Assembly: GCA_018266175.1 (NCBI GenBank)
Contig: JAFEAY010000003.1
Location: 397,103 to 461,102 of the forward strand
Length of the DNA stretch: 64,000 nt
Source of the DNA: Candidatus Dependentiae bacterium
GTDB lineage: Bacteria; Babelota; Babeliae; Babelales; RVW-14
Direction of reading: 5' to 3'
How positions within the stretch are numbered: the first letter of the stretch is position 1; the number at the start of each line of letters is the position of its first letter. Positions 29,233 to 38,706 of this stretch are shown in pieces. The notes beneath the pieces are model-generated. The model searched no databases. It had not been told where the DNA came from and worked only from the letters and a program-made list of their open reading frames with translations. The position numbers were made by a program, and so were the translations under genes.

Positions 29233-31452
29233 TTACGACCACTTCTGAATAAGATCAAAAATATCAACCGGCCAGCTTGTTTGAACCGACCACGAACCAT
29301 CCTTTTGCAACTCAGGGACAAAATGAGGATTAATCACAACACGCTCCTTAAGATCATCAACTATCGTCTTCTCATTCCGTTTAAGAATCTTAAAATAGTC
29401 CCGATTAAGCGGCTTACCATAGGTATCAATCAACCAGCGAGCTTTAATACCATCAGCAGTTGATTTAATGGTTTGCGTCAGCACCATAAGATCTAAAACA
29501 GCCTCTATCGACTTATTTAAGTCAACAATATCAATCCCCAGAACATCAAAATTCTGACCTTGCACATCAACAACTTCCTGCTGAAACTGCACGCCACCTT
29601 TTTCAACCAAGAAATTGGTGATAATGCAATTTGCCTGCGCATGAGCACCGGTAACTTCAGTTGCATCTTCATTTTGAGAAACAATACGGCGCAAAGCGGT
29701 ATTAGCCATATCAAACAGAAGCCATTCGCGGAGTTCATCATCAGATAACTTTTGTGGCCATTTTTTAAGCAAACCATGTTCTTTCATGACGTCAAGATGA
29801 TTAAGAGAGATGTAGAGCGCAATAATTTCTGCACGAAGTTCTTCAATGGCCGAATCGGCCCCCGCCATAAACTTTGAAAAATTAGCGTTAGTAACGGGTA
29901 TAGCATCGCCGACTTTGTGCTTTACACCATTAACTTTAAGTTCTTCGCCTTCTTGAAAGGTGTGCTTTGCATACTTACCGCTCCCATGACCAAGCGTTTC
30001 ATGCAAAACCACATGGATATTCCAGAGATCGGTCATGATTGAAAAGTCTTGATCATGCGCTGCAAACCAGTCTGCTCGCTTTTTAAGATACATGAGTTTA
30101 CGCGTCAGAAGAGGATTAATGGTTGCAGCAAGTCCTTTGTCTGCACGATAGATAATTTGCTTGGTCCCATGCTCAGAACGGATAACCGCGTCGTTGGGCA
30201 AACAATACGCTGCAGTTAAAAATAATGGTCCTAAATCACCCGTTGCCGATGCGACAATGCGCATGGTGGCATTTGGTAATGCTGCATCGCTACTCAACAC
30301 ATTGCGCTTGAATTCTTGCGGAAGAGGGAGCGCAGCTTCAATGGTAGGAAGCTCTTTTGAAAGATGGGTAAGATCAAAATCTGGATCCTGAATCGTTACA
30401 TCAGCTTGAAAACTGGCAACATCTCCCATAGGATCCAAGTATGATTCAATAAAGCCTAAGGTATAACTCACACGGCTTTTATCCTTAAGCCACTCAATAG
30501 AATGAAGTGAAAATTCAGCTTCACTGCCCGTTTCCAAGCTTTTAATCAAATGCGCAAGGCTTGCTACCAAATGCTGATCAAAATGCTCAGGAAATTGTGC
30601 TGCATGAGCTTGTGCACGCTCAAGCCATTTCACCATTTCAGTAAGCTCTCTGCTATATTTACCGGAGACGGCATAATCAAGAACACGTGGTGTTCGCTTG
30701 CCCTGAGTGTCAACAGTATAATAACAGGCTCCGCCATTAAAAGCCTGCTCACTCACCACATCATAGTCTGCGCTGGTGAAAGTTTCTGAGCTACCTGGCT
30801 CATCGCCTTTGGCATAAATATTAACGGCACTTTTTTCGATACTTCCAGCAACTGTCAACGTTGGCTCATAGGTAGAGTCAAAAATAGTTCGTTCAAGATC
30901 GAGCACCCTCTTTGCTTGACCTGTAAGCCCTAGTGCATTGAATGCTAAACTTATATTCTCTTGAGTGAGAGCGGTAAGTCCTATTTTACTTGGGGTTCGC
31001 TTTTCGTTTTCAGACTCTTTTTTGAAATATTGTCCATTATTAGCAAATAAATAAACTAAATATGTCTTTACTTGATCAATAAATTCTTGAGCCGAACTCT
31101 GTTTAAATACTAGAGAACCTGTTTTTTCAAGATCAATTAAACGCGCTTGTTCATCGCATAACAATTTAAACAAATCAAAAACCTCGCATCCATGACGATG
31201 AACTTGATCCAATAAAATTCGATTTCCCGGAATACTTGCTTGATACATAAGCGCAATAAAGACTTTTTCCGCTTGGGAAAGTTTATTAAAATGCTCAGCT
31301 ACATCTTGATTGTAGCTGATAAAAATTTCTTTGAACTGAGCAGTTTTTTTCGGTGCTGATGATAACATATCTGACCCTGACAACATAACAGTGTATAATC
31401 CAATGCCAACAAGCATACAAAGTATAAAAATAATAAAAAATGATTGTTTCAC
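29233..31452 (-). CDS. Exported dipeptidyl-peptidase III-like metallopeptidase (family M49)
   Basis: A 739-residue protein. The M49 zinc motif is H484-E-T-L-G-H489 (the unusual HExxGH), and EELRAE at about 537-542 supplies the third ligand glutamate, as in dipeptidyl-peptidase III. The N-terminus (MKQSFFIIFILCMLVGIGLYTV) is a signal peptide or anchor. This differs from classical cytosolic DPP III, so it probably works in the periplasm or outside the cell. The start is GTG with GGGGA before it. It probably trims dipeptides from oligopeptides, for nutrition in a host. Confidence 0.88.
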   Translation of the reverse strand: MKQSFFIIFILCMLVGIGLYTVMLSGSDMLSSAPKKTAQFKEIFISYNQDVAEHFNKLSQAEKVFIALMYQASIPGNRILLDQVHRHGCEVFDLFKLLCDEQARLIDLEKTGSLVFKQSSAQEFIDQVKTYLVYLFANNGQYFKKESENEKRTPSKIGLTALTQENISLAFNALGLTGQAKRVLDLERTIFDSTYEPTLTVAGSIEKSAVNIYAKGDEPGSSETFTSADYDVVSEQAFNGGACYYTVDTQGKRTPRVLDYAVSGKYSRELTEMVKWLERAQAHAAQFPEHFDQHLVASLAHLIKSLETGSEAEFSLHSIEWLKDKSRVSYTLGFIESYLDPMGDVASFQADVTIQDPDFDLTHLSKELPTIEAALPLPQEFKRNVLSSDAALPNATMRIVASATGDLGPLFLTAAYCLPNDAVIRSEHGTKQIIYRADKGLAATINPLLTRKLMYLKKRADWFAAHDQDFSIMTDLWNIHVVLHETLGHGSGKYAKHTFQEGEELKVNGVKHKVGDAIPVTNANFSKFMAGADSAIEELRAEIIALYISLNHLDVMKEHGLLKKWPQKLSDDELREWLLFDMANTALRRIVSQNEDATEVTGAHAQANCIITNFLVEKGGVQFQQEVVDVQGQNFDVLGIDIVDLNKSIEAVLDLMVLTQTIKSTADGIKARWLIDTYGKPLNRDYFKILKRNEKTIVDDLKERVVINPHFVPELQKDGSWSVQTSWPVDIFDLIQKWS

Positions 31453-31481
31453 ACTTATCCCCTTTTAGCATTATCACCAAT

Positions 31482-32027
31482 TCAAGACTCTTCTACGTAC
31501 TGTAAAAAATAATGAGCTAACGCAGCCGCTGATAAATGCCATGCAACGTGAGGTAGAGTCCATCCCTTTTTACGTGCAAGATAGGCATCTGCAGCATTGA
31601 TAAGACCGGCCAATGCAAGAGGAGTAAGAAGAATCGGATTATCAATTACAACTTGATACTCGCGTACTACTTTCGAAATAACAAGTGCAACACCAAGCTT
31701 ATCTACATAAAGTAGCCATTCCTTTGGAATACTGTGGCTTAAAATTGATGCAATCCCAGCAAGTATTAATTCTGGAGAATTATTTTGAATGCCCGCATAT
31801 ATAAAACCAGTATTTGAAATTGTACATAAAAATTCTGCTACGTAAGGGCTTACCTTATACCAATTTTCACGCTGACTTTTTGGATCAGTCAATTTTCCAA
31901 AAAAATCTATTTTTGCTTCATCATCCTGATTAGTCCAGAACCCATTTTCACGTTCAAACATAGCCATTGTTAATGATGTATAAGAAATCAAAAACATGAA
32001 TAATATAAACTTAATAACACAATGCAT
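31482..32027 (-). CDS. Alkaline-ceramidase-like membrane protein (CREST superfamily)
   Basis: A 181-residue membrane protein whose motifs follow the ceramidase family. The pattern is NGFW near the N-terminus, then RENWYKVSPYVAEFLCTISN (family: ENY.V..YIAEFWNT.SN), then H98 and D109 eleven residues apart, then H160-VAW-H164. ACER3 has the same spacings (H81/D92 and H217/H221), which bind zinc. E54 and E65 match two of its calcium-site glutamates. It has several membrane segments and a signal-like first segment. It probably hydrolyses an amide in a lipid such as ceramide. AGGGA precedes the ATG, 9 bases after the Fic fragment. It is shorter than eukaryotic ceramidases (about 260-270). Confidence 0.7.
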   Translation of the reverse strand: MHCVIKFILFMFLISYTSLTMAMFERENGFWTNQDDEAKIDFFGKLTDPKSQRENWYKVSPYVAEFLCTISNTGFIYAGIQNNSPELILAGIASILSHSIPKEWLLYVDKLGVALVISKVVREYQVVIDNPILLTPLALAGLINAADAYLARKKGWTLPHVAWHLSAAALAHYFLQYVEES

Positions 32028-32036
32028 TGTAAGTCC

Positions 32037-32339
32037 CTAATTAAAATCTTTAAACGAAAAACTGATTTGCCCAACTAGTGTTAAAAGATGGTCATATGCA
32101 GATGAATGGCCAAGCGCTTCAAGATGGTCTCGCAGCGGCTTTCCACTCACGGTCAAACCATCTTCAATCACAACTTTAGTTTCAGTTTCTGTTAATGAAT
32201 TGCCCTCAAGCGCATTACTCGTGTAAGTCAATCCAATGCGATAGTATTCTTTAAGTTGTTGAACTTCACGCATAGTCAGGGGCTTCTTTGCAGCAAGCAT
32301 TTTTTTGAACTGGTCGATTCGCTCAATCGTTTTTGACAT
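32037..32339 (-). CDS. Truncated Fic-family protein (N-terminal module only)
   Basis: A 100-residue protein matching the N-terminal part of Fic/AMPylator proteins. S41-NAL-E45-G46 fits the inhibitory motif (S/T)xxxE(G/N), and the following helix GNSLTETETKVVIEDGLTVSGKPLRDHLEALGHSSAYDHL is typical. The catalytic HPFxxGNGR motif is absent, since the frame stops at residue 100. GAGGGT gives it a good ribosome binding site. It could be a decayed gene or a separate regulatory module. It lies between pyrG and the ceramidase-like gene. Confidence 0.75.
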   Translation of the reverse strand: MSKTIERIDQFKKMLAAKKPLTMREVQQLKEYYRIGLTYTSNALEGNSLTETETKVVIEDGLTVSGKPLRDHLEALGHSSAYDHLLTLVGQISFSFKDFN

Positions 32340-32363
32340 GATTAATACCCTCAGCTACTACTT

Positions 32364-34019
32364 TTATTTCTGAACAATGGCCTGCACAAAGGCTTTGAAT
32401 AATGGATGAACTTTGAGTGGGGAGCTCGTGAATTCTGGATGAAATTGAGTACCCACCATAAAACGATGTTTTGGGTGTTCTGCTATTTCGACCAAGTTTT
32501 TTTCTTTAAAAACTCCTGAAAAAACAACCCCCGCTTGTTCGTATTCCGCACGGTAGGCATTATTGAATTCATAGCGATGACGGTGACGCTCGATTACTTT
32601 ATCTTGCCCATACGCGTCATGAGCTTTGGTACCCGGAACCAGTGAACACTCATAATTACCCAAGCGCATTGAAGCGCCTTTATCAACAACTCCAACCTGC
32701 TCTTCAAGTAATGCAACAACTGGATTTATTGTTTTAGGATTCATTTCGGTGCTATGCGCATCTTTTAAATTCAAGAGCGAACGGCCAGCTTCGATGAGCA
32801 ACACCTGCATACCAAGACACAAACCCAAATACGGGATGTTGTGCTCTCGTGCAAAGCGTGCTGCTAAAATTTTCCCCTCAATTCCCCGCGTATCAAAGCC
32901 ACCGGGCACCACAATACCATCAAGCTCCTTCAGTATTGCCCAAGCCCCTGCATCTGAATTGTACGAATCTTTTTCCAGTAATTCAGCTTCAATTACCTTG
33001 ATTTGAACATCATGATTAAGGTAGTATCCTGCTGATTTAATCGCCTCAACAACACTAATATAAGGATCGTTACTCCCAACATATTTGGCAATAAGACCTA
33101 CCGTAATTTTCCCGACAGGCTTTTCAATCAAAGCAATTAGATTTTTCCAGTTCGTTAAATCTGAAGGCCTGATATCTGGACATTGAAAATATTCTTGTAT
33201 TTTAATTCCGATACCCTGACGCTCTAAATCAACAAAAAGCTTATAAATTGGGTTCCAAGTCAATGACTGAAAGATCATTTGATGTCCAACACCACACATT
33301 ACTGCAAGCTTCTTGATTGCTGATGCATCAAGTGCCTTGTCAGAACGCAAGATCAGACAATCGGGAGCAAGACCAGCTCGCTTAAGCTCGATAACGCTAT
33401 GCTGTGTCGGCTTTGTTTTAATTTCACCAGTCCAACTAAGAAGCGGAACATAACTCAGGTGACCATGAAACATTCGATTACTTCCAAGATCTGCACGCAG
33501 CTGGCGCACAGTTTCAAGAAAGACCTCGCCTTCCATATCGCCAACGGTTCCACCAATTTCAACAAGAATAAATTCAGCATCGCTATCAAGTGCAAACTGC
33601 AGCAATCGCTGTTTGGTACTGTCAACAACATGCGGCACAAGCTGAATACAACGCCCTAAAAGCGCTCCTGTTCGCTCGTGCCGCAAAATTTCTTCAAATA
33701 TTTGTCCAGATGAAACGGATGAGCGGCGAGTAAGACTAATCCCAATCAAACGTTCGTAATGCCCTAAATCAAGGTCTGTTTCAGCACCATCTGAAGTTAC
33801 AAAAACTTCACCATGCTCAAGGGGGGACATTGTTCCAGGATCAACGTTAAGATAGGGATCCCACTTCATCACTGCAAGCGAATAGCCAGCATTTTTGAGC
33901 AAGACACCAAGCGAGGAAATGAGTACCCCTTTGCCCAGAGATGAACATACGCCACCAGTTATAATGATGAATTTTTTTTTACGTGCAATAACTTGTTCAA
34001 CCAGTTTTGGTATGTTCAC
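32364..34019 (-). CDS. pyrG: CTP synthase
   Basis: A 551-residue CTP synthase converting UTP to CTP with glutamine. The N-terminal synthetase starts IIITGGVCSSLGKGVLISSLG. The C-terminal class I glutaminase has its nucleophile in LGLCLGMQ and the HPEFTSSP block. GTG start with AAGGAG 7 bases before it. Its length is normal. Confidence 0.97.
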   Translation of the reverse strand: MNIPKLVEQVIARKKKFIIITGGVCSSLGKGVLISSLGVLLKNAGYSLAVMKWDPYLNVDPGTMSPLEHGEVFVTSDGAETDLDLGHYERLIGISLTRRSSVSSGQIFEEILRHERTGALLGRCIQLVPHVVDSTKQRLLQFALDSDAEFILVEIGGTVGDMEGEVFLETVRQLRADLGSNRMFHGHLSYVPLLSWTGEIKTKPTQHSVIELKRAGLAPDCLILRSDKALDASAIKKLAVMCGVGHQMIFQSLTWNPIYKLFVDLERQGIGIKIQEYFQCPDIRPSDLTNWKNLIALIEKPVGKITVGLIAKYVGSNDPYISVVEAIKSAGYYLNHDVQIKVIEAELLEKDSYNSDAGAWAILKELDGIVVPGGFDTRGIEGKILAARFAREHNIPYLGLCLGMQVLLIEAGRSLLNLKDAHSTEMNPKTINPVVALLEEQVGVVDKGASMRLGNYECSLVPGTKAHDAYGQDKVIERHRHRYEFNNAYRAEYEQAGVVFSGVFKEKNLVEIAEHPKHRFMVGTQFHPEFTSSPLKVHPLFKAFVQAIVQK

Positions 34020-34045
34020 GCTCCGGCTCCTTTTTGGAATAATCG

Positions 34046-34390
34046 TTACTTCTTTTTAGCTACAGTCTTTTTTGTTTTTGCTTTTTGAGGAACAGCTTTC
34101 TTGGCCGCTGGCTTTTTTGCCGCTTCTTTTTTTACTGCCGATTTTGTTGCTGTTTTTTTTGTGGTTGTTTTTTTCGCAGCTGCGTGTTGAGCAACCGCTT
34201 TTTTAACTGCAGCACTTTTCTTGCTTTTTTTACTCTCTCCCTGTGTAGCAGCTTCTGTTGCTTCAACAAGTTCAGCAATCATGCTTGCACCACCAATAAG
34301 CTCTTGGAATACTTCAATATCCAAAATAACTGCAACTTTGCTGCCATCTTCATCAATGACATAAAAACAAGGTATTTCAAGATTCTTCAT
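34046..34390 (-). CDS. Small protein with histone-H1-like Lys/Ala tail
   Basis: A 114-residue protein in two parts. Residues 1-45 (YVIDEDGSKVAVILDIEVFQELI) resemble the N-terminal part of RelB/Phd-type antitoxins. Residues about 52-114 are almost only Lys, Ala, Thr, Val, with repeated AAKK/KKT motifs, like histone H1 tails or bacterial AlgP/HU-tail proteins, which bind DNA. AGGAG lies before the ATG. Possibly a nucleoid protein. No toxin gene lies beside it. Confidence 0.75.
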   Translation of the reverse strand: MKNLEIPCFYVIDEDGSKVAVILDIEVFQELIGGASMIAELVEATEAATQGESKKSKKSAAVKKAVAQHAAAKKTTTKKTATKSAVKKEAAKKPAAKKAVPQKAKTKKTVAKKK

Positions 34391-34412
34391 TACTACTCCT
34401 ATGATAAAAATA

Positions 34413-35714
34413 TTACTCTCTTACGGTCTGCATCCAACGCTCAATTTCATCGGGCTGTCGCGGCAAATCAAAGCTCAAGCAAACAGCTCCATCATCGGTC
34501 ATAACATAATCATCTTCAATACGTACACCCAATTTTTCATCAGGAATGTAAATTCCTGGTTCAATGGTAAATACATCACCAGGCATAAGCGGAGTGCTGT
34601 AATCACCAACATCATGAACATCAAGCCCAAGATAGTGACCAATTCCATGCACAAAGTAGTCAGCATAGCCGGCCTTTTTCAAAAATCCAACAGCTAGATG
34701 ATGCAACGATTCATCTTGATACTGAGAATTTTTTAAATACATGCCAGGCTTTGCAATGCTTTCAATATACTGCTGCGTATCTAAAACAAGTTGATAAATT
34801 TCGCGCTGACGTGGTGTAAATTTTCCATTTGCTGGATAGGTTCTGGTAAGATCTGCAGCATAAAGCCCATACTCAGCACCAATATCAACAACCACCAAAT
34901 CTTCTTCCATAATTTGCTGATTGTTTTCAACATAGTGCAAGATGGTCGTGTTTTTACCCGTTGCTACAATGCTGGGAAATGAACGATTTGTTGATGCTAC
35001 ATAAGTAAACATGTATTCGATAGCAGCTTGTACTTGATACTCAAACTTTCCTGCACCAATTTCACGCGCTGCAGCTTGCTGCGCCATGAGCGTCAATTGT
35101 ACAGCTTTATAAATGAGATCAATTTCATATTGATCCTTGAATCGGCGCATTTCATGAACAAGTGGCGAAATATCTTGTGTTATCGATTTTAAAAGCGGAA
35201 ACCATTCCTGAATCTGTTTTTGCAACATAATCGGAAACATATAACCGCTTACTGATAAATCAAGCAACGTAAAAAGATGAGATTTTTCATGAAGTGATTG
35301 TTTGAGGTTTTTAAGCAAATTCTCATATTTATGCTGCTCAAAAAGAGGATGAAATGAGTATCCTTTTTCAATTTCACCAAGGGGGCGTATTTCATCAAAT
35401 CCATAATCATTTGCATCTTGACCAATCTTGAGCGTAACATTTACCCACTTTTCTCGCGAATCAGCATAACGTGGTAAATATAAATACTCTTTCCCATCCC
35501 AGTGCATACATAAAACCGCAGCCGGCTCTGTAAGTCCTGTTAAATAATAAAAAGAGCTTTCTTGTCGAAATGGAGCCCGTTCAGAAGTTTCAAACCCTGC
35601 ACTGAGCATAATAATACCGCTATCCAGATGCGGATATTCATCTTGAAGAGCTTCGCGCAGTCGCTTTCGACGCTCCTTAAATAAAGCTTTATTTTGTGGT
35701 GGAACAAAAATCAT
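34413..35714 (-). CDS. pepP: Xaa-Pro aminopeptidase (M24B)
   Basis: A 433-residue protein with the N-terminal creatinase-like domain and a C-terminal pita-bread domain. Metal ligands are in VDIGAEYGLYAADLTRTYP, HGIGHYLGLDVHDVGDY, FTIEPGIYIP and GVRIEDDYVMT. It releases N-terminal residues before proline. AAAGGAGA precedes the ATG. Cytosolic (no signal peptide). Confidence 0.94.
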   Translation of the reverse strand: MIFVPPQNKALFKERRKRLREALQDEYPHLDSGIIMLSAGFETSERAPFRQESSFYYLTGLTEPAAVLCMHWDGKEYLYLPRYADSREKWVNVTLKIGQDANDYGFDEIRPLGEIEKGYSFHPLFEQHKYENLLKNLKQSLHEKSHLFTLLDLSVSGYMFPIMLQKQIQEWFPLLKSITQDISPLVHEMRRFKDQYEIDLIYKAVQLTLMAQQAAAREIGAGKFEYQVQAAIEYMFTYVASTNRSFPSIVATGKNTTILHYVENNQQIMEEDLVVVDIGAEYGLYAADLTRTYPANGKFTPRQREIYQLVLDTQQYIESIAKPGMYLKNSQYQDESLHHLAVGFLKKAGYADYFVHGIGHYLGLDVHDVGDYSTPLMPGDVFTIEPGIYIPDEKLGVRIEDDYVMTDDGAVCLSFDLPRQPDEIERWMQTVRE

Positions 35715-35738
35715 TCTTCTCCTTTAATTCTTTTATGA

Positions 35739-38093
35739 TCAATCACTATTCATGCGCATTATTTGAGGCTGTCTAAATTTTTGCGCAAAAGAACCAAGTG
35801 AATCAAGCCGAACACACAATACCATGGCACACTCGCGCTTCCAATTCCCAGATTCTCGATATTTTTTCTCTTCAAAGCCACAATAAAATCCCCAACAGTG
35901 CCCATTATAGTCTAATCGAACTCGATGTAAGAGTGGACGTATTGTTGAAAATTCAAAAAAATAAGGCCGATTTTCTGCATAAAATTGAACATCATAGCAC
36001 AGTGTTGTTTGCCGAGTCAGAGGAATTGTAGCACTAAAGGTAAGAAAGTGCGGAATGTTTGAAAGTAATGCACGCTCAACTTGCAACTCACTCCGCTGAA
36101 AAAGATATCCGGCACTTATAATCATTTTTTTACGTACAAATGATGCAGAAATTTCTGATTGCAAGAGTCGCCCGTTACGCCACTCATACTCCTGTGTTGC
36201 AGCAATTGTTAGTGGATTAAAACTTAACGAACAATCAAAACTTAATGGTAATAAATGCTTATCAAGCGTTCCTCGTCGTAAGAAAAAAATATCCGATCGA
36301 CCATAAAAATCATAACTCTGACTCAGTTGCCAATCAAGTGCAAGTTTTGGTGTAATAACACTATTTCTCAGAGCAAAAACAAGTTGATTTGCAGGATATT
36401 GACGATCCCACCGATCAAAGTAATACCAATGATCTTGTTGAAATTTTGGGGATAATTCCCATCGGAAAAGTGGCTGCAAAAAATGAGTATACGAGCCATT
36501 TTCGCTCATCATAGACCACTCAGGCAAAGCCCATTCAGCGCCATAGGTCAAGAAAAAACGAAACCCTCCATATCCAAGAACACGCCGTTCAAATACATTT
36601 TTTGAATATTGCACGTCTTGCTTCTGATTACTCCTAAATTGAAAATGTGGATTAACCCATAGACTTAAGGTATTGTCATACAATGAAAAAGATTCCCTCA
36701 AATCAGCCCGGTAATGTGCACGTAAAAGGTCAGCTTTCGCTTGTGGAATAAGAATATTTTCTTGAGCAAGCAATCCATTTAAAAATATTTTTTCATACTC
36801 GTATTGACGATACGTTACCTGATCAACAAAAAAATCATGCCGATAAGAAAATATGTTTTTCCAAATTGCGTAAGCACTATTCCATTCAAAGCGAGGCAGA
36901 TAGGTCAACCCAACGCGATCTTCAAGCTCCTGAGTTGATGATGTAACCCCAACTCCTATTGGTTGCTGTGAAGTAAGCTGTTCAAGCTGATCAGGCATAA
37001 GAGGAGAAAATCGTCTACGACTTGTCTTCTCATCTGCAACAGAAAGTTCAAGGTGATTTTTCGGAGAAAACAATCGTAAATGACCTGAATTATAAAATTG
37101 ATCATCAACATCATCGGTAGTATTAAAAAAATGATACCCAATTTTTTTATCAGTACCAAAATCAAGACGAGTAAGCGAAGCAAATAACATGTTATTAATA
37201 ACACTACTGCTGGAACGAAAATCGGTTGCCTGAATCCAGTAGCGATGATCGGTTGCTTTAAAAATTTTATCTTTCTTCAAAACAAAGCTATCTCGAGCTA
37301 TGGCATAGTGCCCTTTAAAATGCAAAAAGTTTTCAGGCGCACATGCCCAACGAAATTCATCTGAGACAACTAAGCCACGCTTATCACGCCAATCAACCGC
37401 AAGCGTTGTATCGCAATGAGAGCTAAAATATTTGTAATATTCCTGCTTAAAGCCAAAACCATATACATAGTCAAAATAAAAGCGAGGAATTAAGAAACCG
37501 GATTTTGAACGACCTTGAATAGGAAATACCATGCGTGGGAGGTAAAAAACAGGAATTCCACCAATCTTAAAAACAATATTACATGCCTTAATAAAATAAC
37601 CACCACGCACCTCAGCACTATCTGCACTCAAGTTCCAATGCGCATGATATGCATCGCAAGGGGTGTAGACCATATCGATCATACGCCATTCATTTTCTCC
37701 ATATTTTTCAGCACGATCAGCCGCAAGATACCCTTCATCAACGTGAAATCGAACTTGTTCGGCATAGCCCGTTTTGTCAAGAAGGTTCAAATAGAACTGC
37801 TCTGCCAAGATAATGAAGTCGTTGTTTTCAATTTTTAAAAAGCTTCCAGGCTGTACTCGCGCATGGAGTGTCTGAGCTTTTTTATCAACATCAACAACAT
37901 CAGCCCAGAGATGTAATTTTTCATCAACCCAAACTTCAACTTCACCTCTAAACGACACGCGGTCTGCATCAAGCACCTGCTGCTCAAGGCTTTTAATTGA
38001 AAGTTTTTTGATCTGCGTAGCATGAGGGGTGCTGTGAAGCGTAGAAGTAAATAAAGTAACGAGAAGAAGTAGCGTAAGCAATCTTTGCTTCAA
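35739..38093 (-). CDS. lptD: LPS-assembly protein LptD (OstA-like)
   Basis: A 784-residue outer-membrane protein with signal peptide (MKQRLLTLLLLVTLFTS). The N-terminal OstA/LptA-like domain is followed by a large beta barrel with many aromatic strands. PVFYLPRMVFPIQGRSKSGFLIP is the conserved LptD region. It inserts lipopolysaccharide in the outer leaflet, in line with lpxC. It starts at TTG 38093, overlapping the recR stop (TTGA), so translation is coupled. It is close to the 780-residue length of E. coli LptD. Confidence 0.92.
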   Translation of the reverse strand: MKQRLLTLLLLVTLFTSTLHSTPHATQIKKLSIKSLEQQVLDADRVSFRGEVEVWVDEKLHLWADVVDVDKKAQTLHARVQPGSFLKIENNDFIILAEQFYLNLLDKTGYAEQVRFHVDEGYLAADRAEKYGENEWRMIDMVYTPCDAYHAHWNLSADSAEVRGGYFIKACNIVFKIGGIPVFYLPRMVFPIQGRSKSGFLIPRFYFDYVYGFGFKQEYYKYFSSHCDTTLAVDWRDKRGLVVSDEFRWACAPENFLHFKGHYAIARDSFVLKKDKIFKATDHRYWIQATDFRSSSSVINNMLFASLTRLDFGTDKKIGYHFFNTTDDVDDQFYNSGHLRLFSPKNHLELSVADEKTSRRRFSPLMPDQLEQLTSQQPIGVGVTSSTQELEDRVGLTYLPRFEWNSAYAIWKNIFSYRHDFFVDQVTYRQYEYEKIFLNGLLAQENILIPQAKADLLRAHYRADLRESFSLYDNTLSLWVNPHFQFRSNQKQDVQYSKNVFERRVLGYGGFRFFLTYGAEWALPEWSMMSENGSYTHFLQPLFRWELSPKFQQDHWYYFDRWDRQYPANQLVFALRNSVITPKLALDWQLSQSYDFYGRSDIFFLRRGTLDKHLLPLSFDCSLSFNPLTIAATQEYEWRNGRLLQSEISASFVRKKMIISAGYLFQRSELQVERALLSNIPHFLTFSATIPLTRQTTLCYDVQFYAENRPYFFEFSTIRPLLHRVRLDYNGHCWGFYCGFEEKKYRESGNWKRECAMVLCVRLDSLGSFAQKFRQPQIMRMNSD

Positions 38094-38689
38094 AATGGTC
38101 TTCTACCTAACAATGCTTTACAGATAGTAACACGATCCATGTACTCCAAGCTGGAGCCAATCGGAACCCCGCTCGCAAGCTTAGATATGGAAATGGGAGA
38201 GCTTTGAATTTTTGAGGCAATATAACTGGCGGTTGCTTCGCCCTCAGGCGTTGGATTGGTTGCAAAAATCAACTCGCTGACACCTTCAGTCAAACGTACA
38301 AGCAACTCGCCAATACGCAGCTGGTCGGGCCCAACCCCTTCAAGGGGACAGAGTGAACCACCAAGAACATGATAAAGCCCCTTAAACTCACCAGACTTTT
38401 CAATAGCTAATAAATCGTGCCATGTTTCAACAACACAAATAACTTTTTCGTCACGTCGTGGTGATAAGCAAATGGTGCATAAATCCGCATCTTCAGACCA
38501 GTTATAACACCGCACACAGGGCTTAACTGATTGCTTTGCCTCAAGAATTGCTTGGCACAATTGCTCGACACTTTTCATATCACTGTTCAGAAAATGAGCG
38601 ACCACCTTATAAACATTTTTTGACGCAAGATAAGGAACTCGCTGAAGCTGTCGAACAAGTTTTTGAAGTGCGGGCAATTGTGCTTGCAT
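38090..38689 (-). CDS. recR: Recombination mediator RecR
   Basis: A 199-residue RecR, acting with RecF/RecO. The zinc finger C58/C61/C71/C74 and the Toprim domain (VICVVETWHDLLAIEKSG ... ATNPTPEGEATASYIA) are clear. The N-terminal helix-hairpin-helix (LPGIGPKSA in most RecR) is degenerate here (RVPYLASKNVYKVVAHFL), lacking the glycines. AAGGAT before the ATG. It overlaps lptD by 4 bases. Confidence 0.93.
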   Translation of the reverse strand: MQAQLPALQKLVRQLQRVPYLASKNVYKVVAHFLNSDMKSVEQLCQAILEAKQSVKPCVRCYNWSEDADLCTICLSPRRDEKVICVVETWHDLLAIEKSGEFKGLYHVLGGSLCPLEGVGPDQLRIGELLVRLTEGVSELIFATNPTPEGEATASYIASKIQSSPISISKLASGVPIGSSLEYMDRVTICKALLGRRPF

Positions 38690-38706
38690 GAAATTATCCT
38701 TACCGT

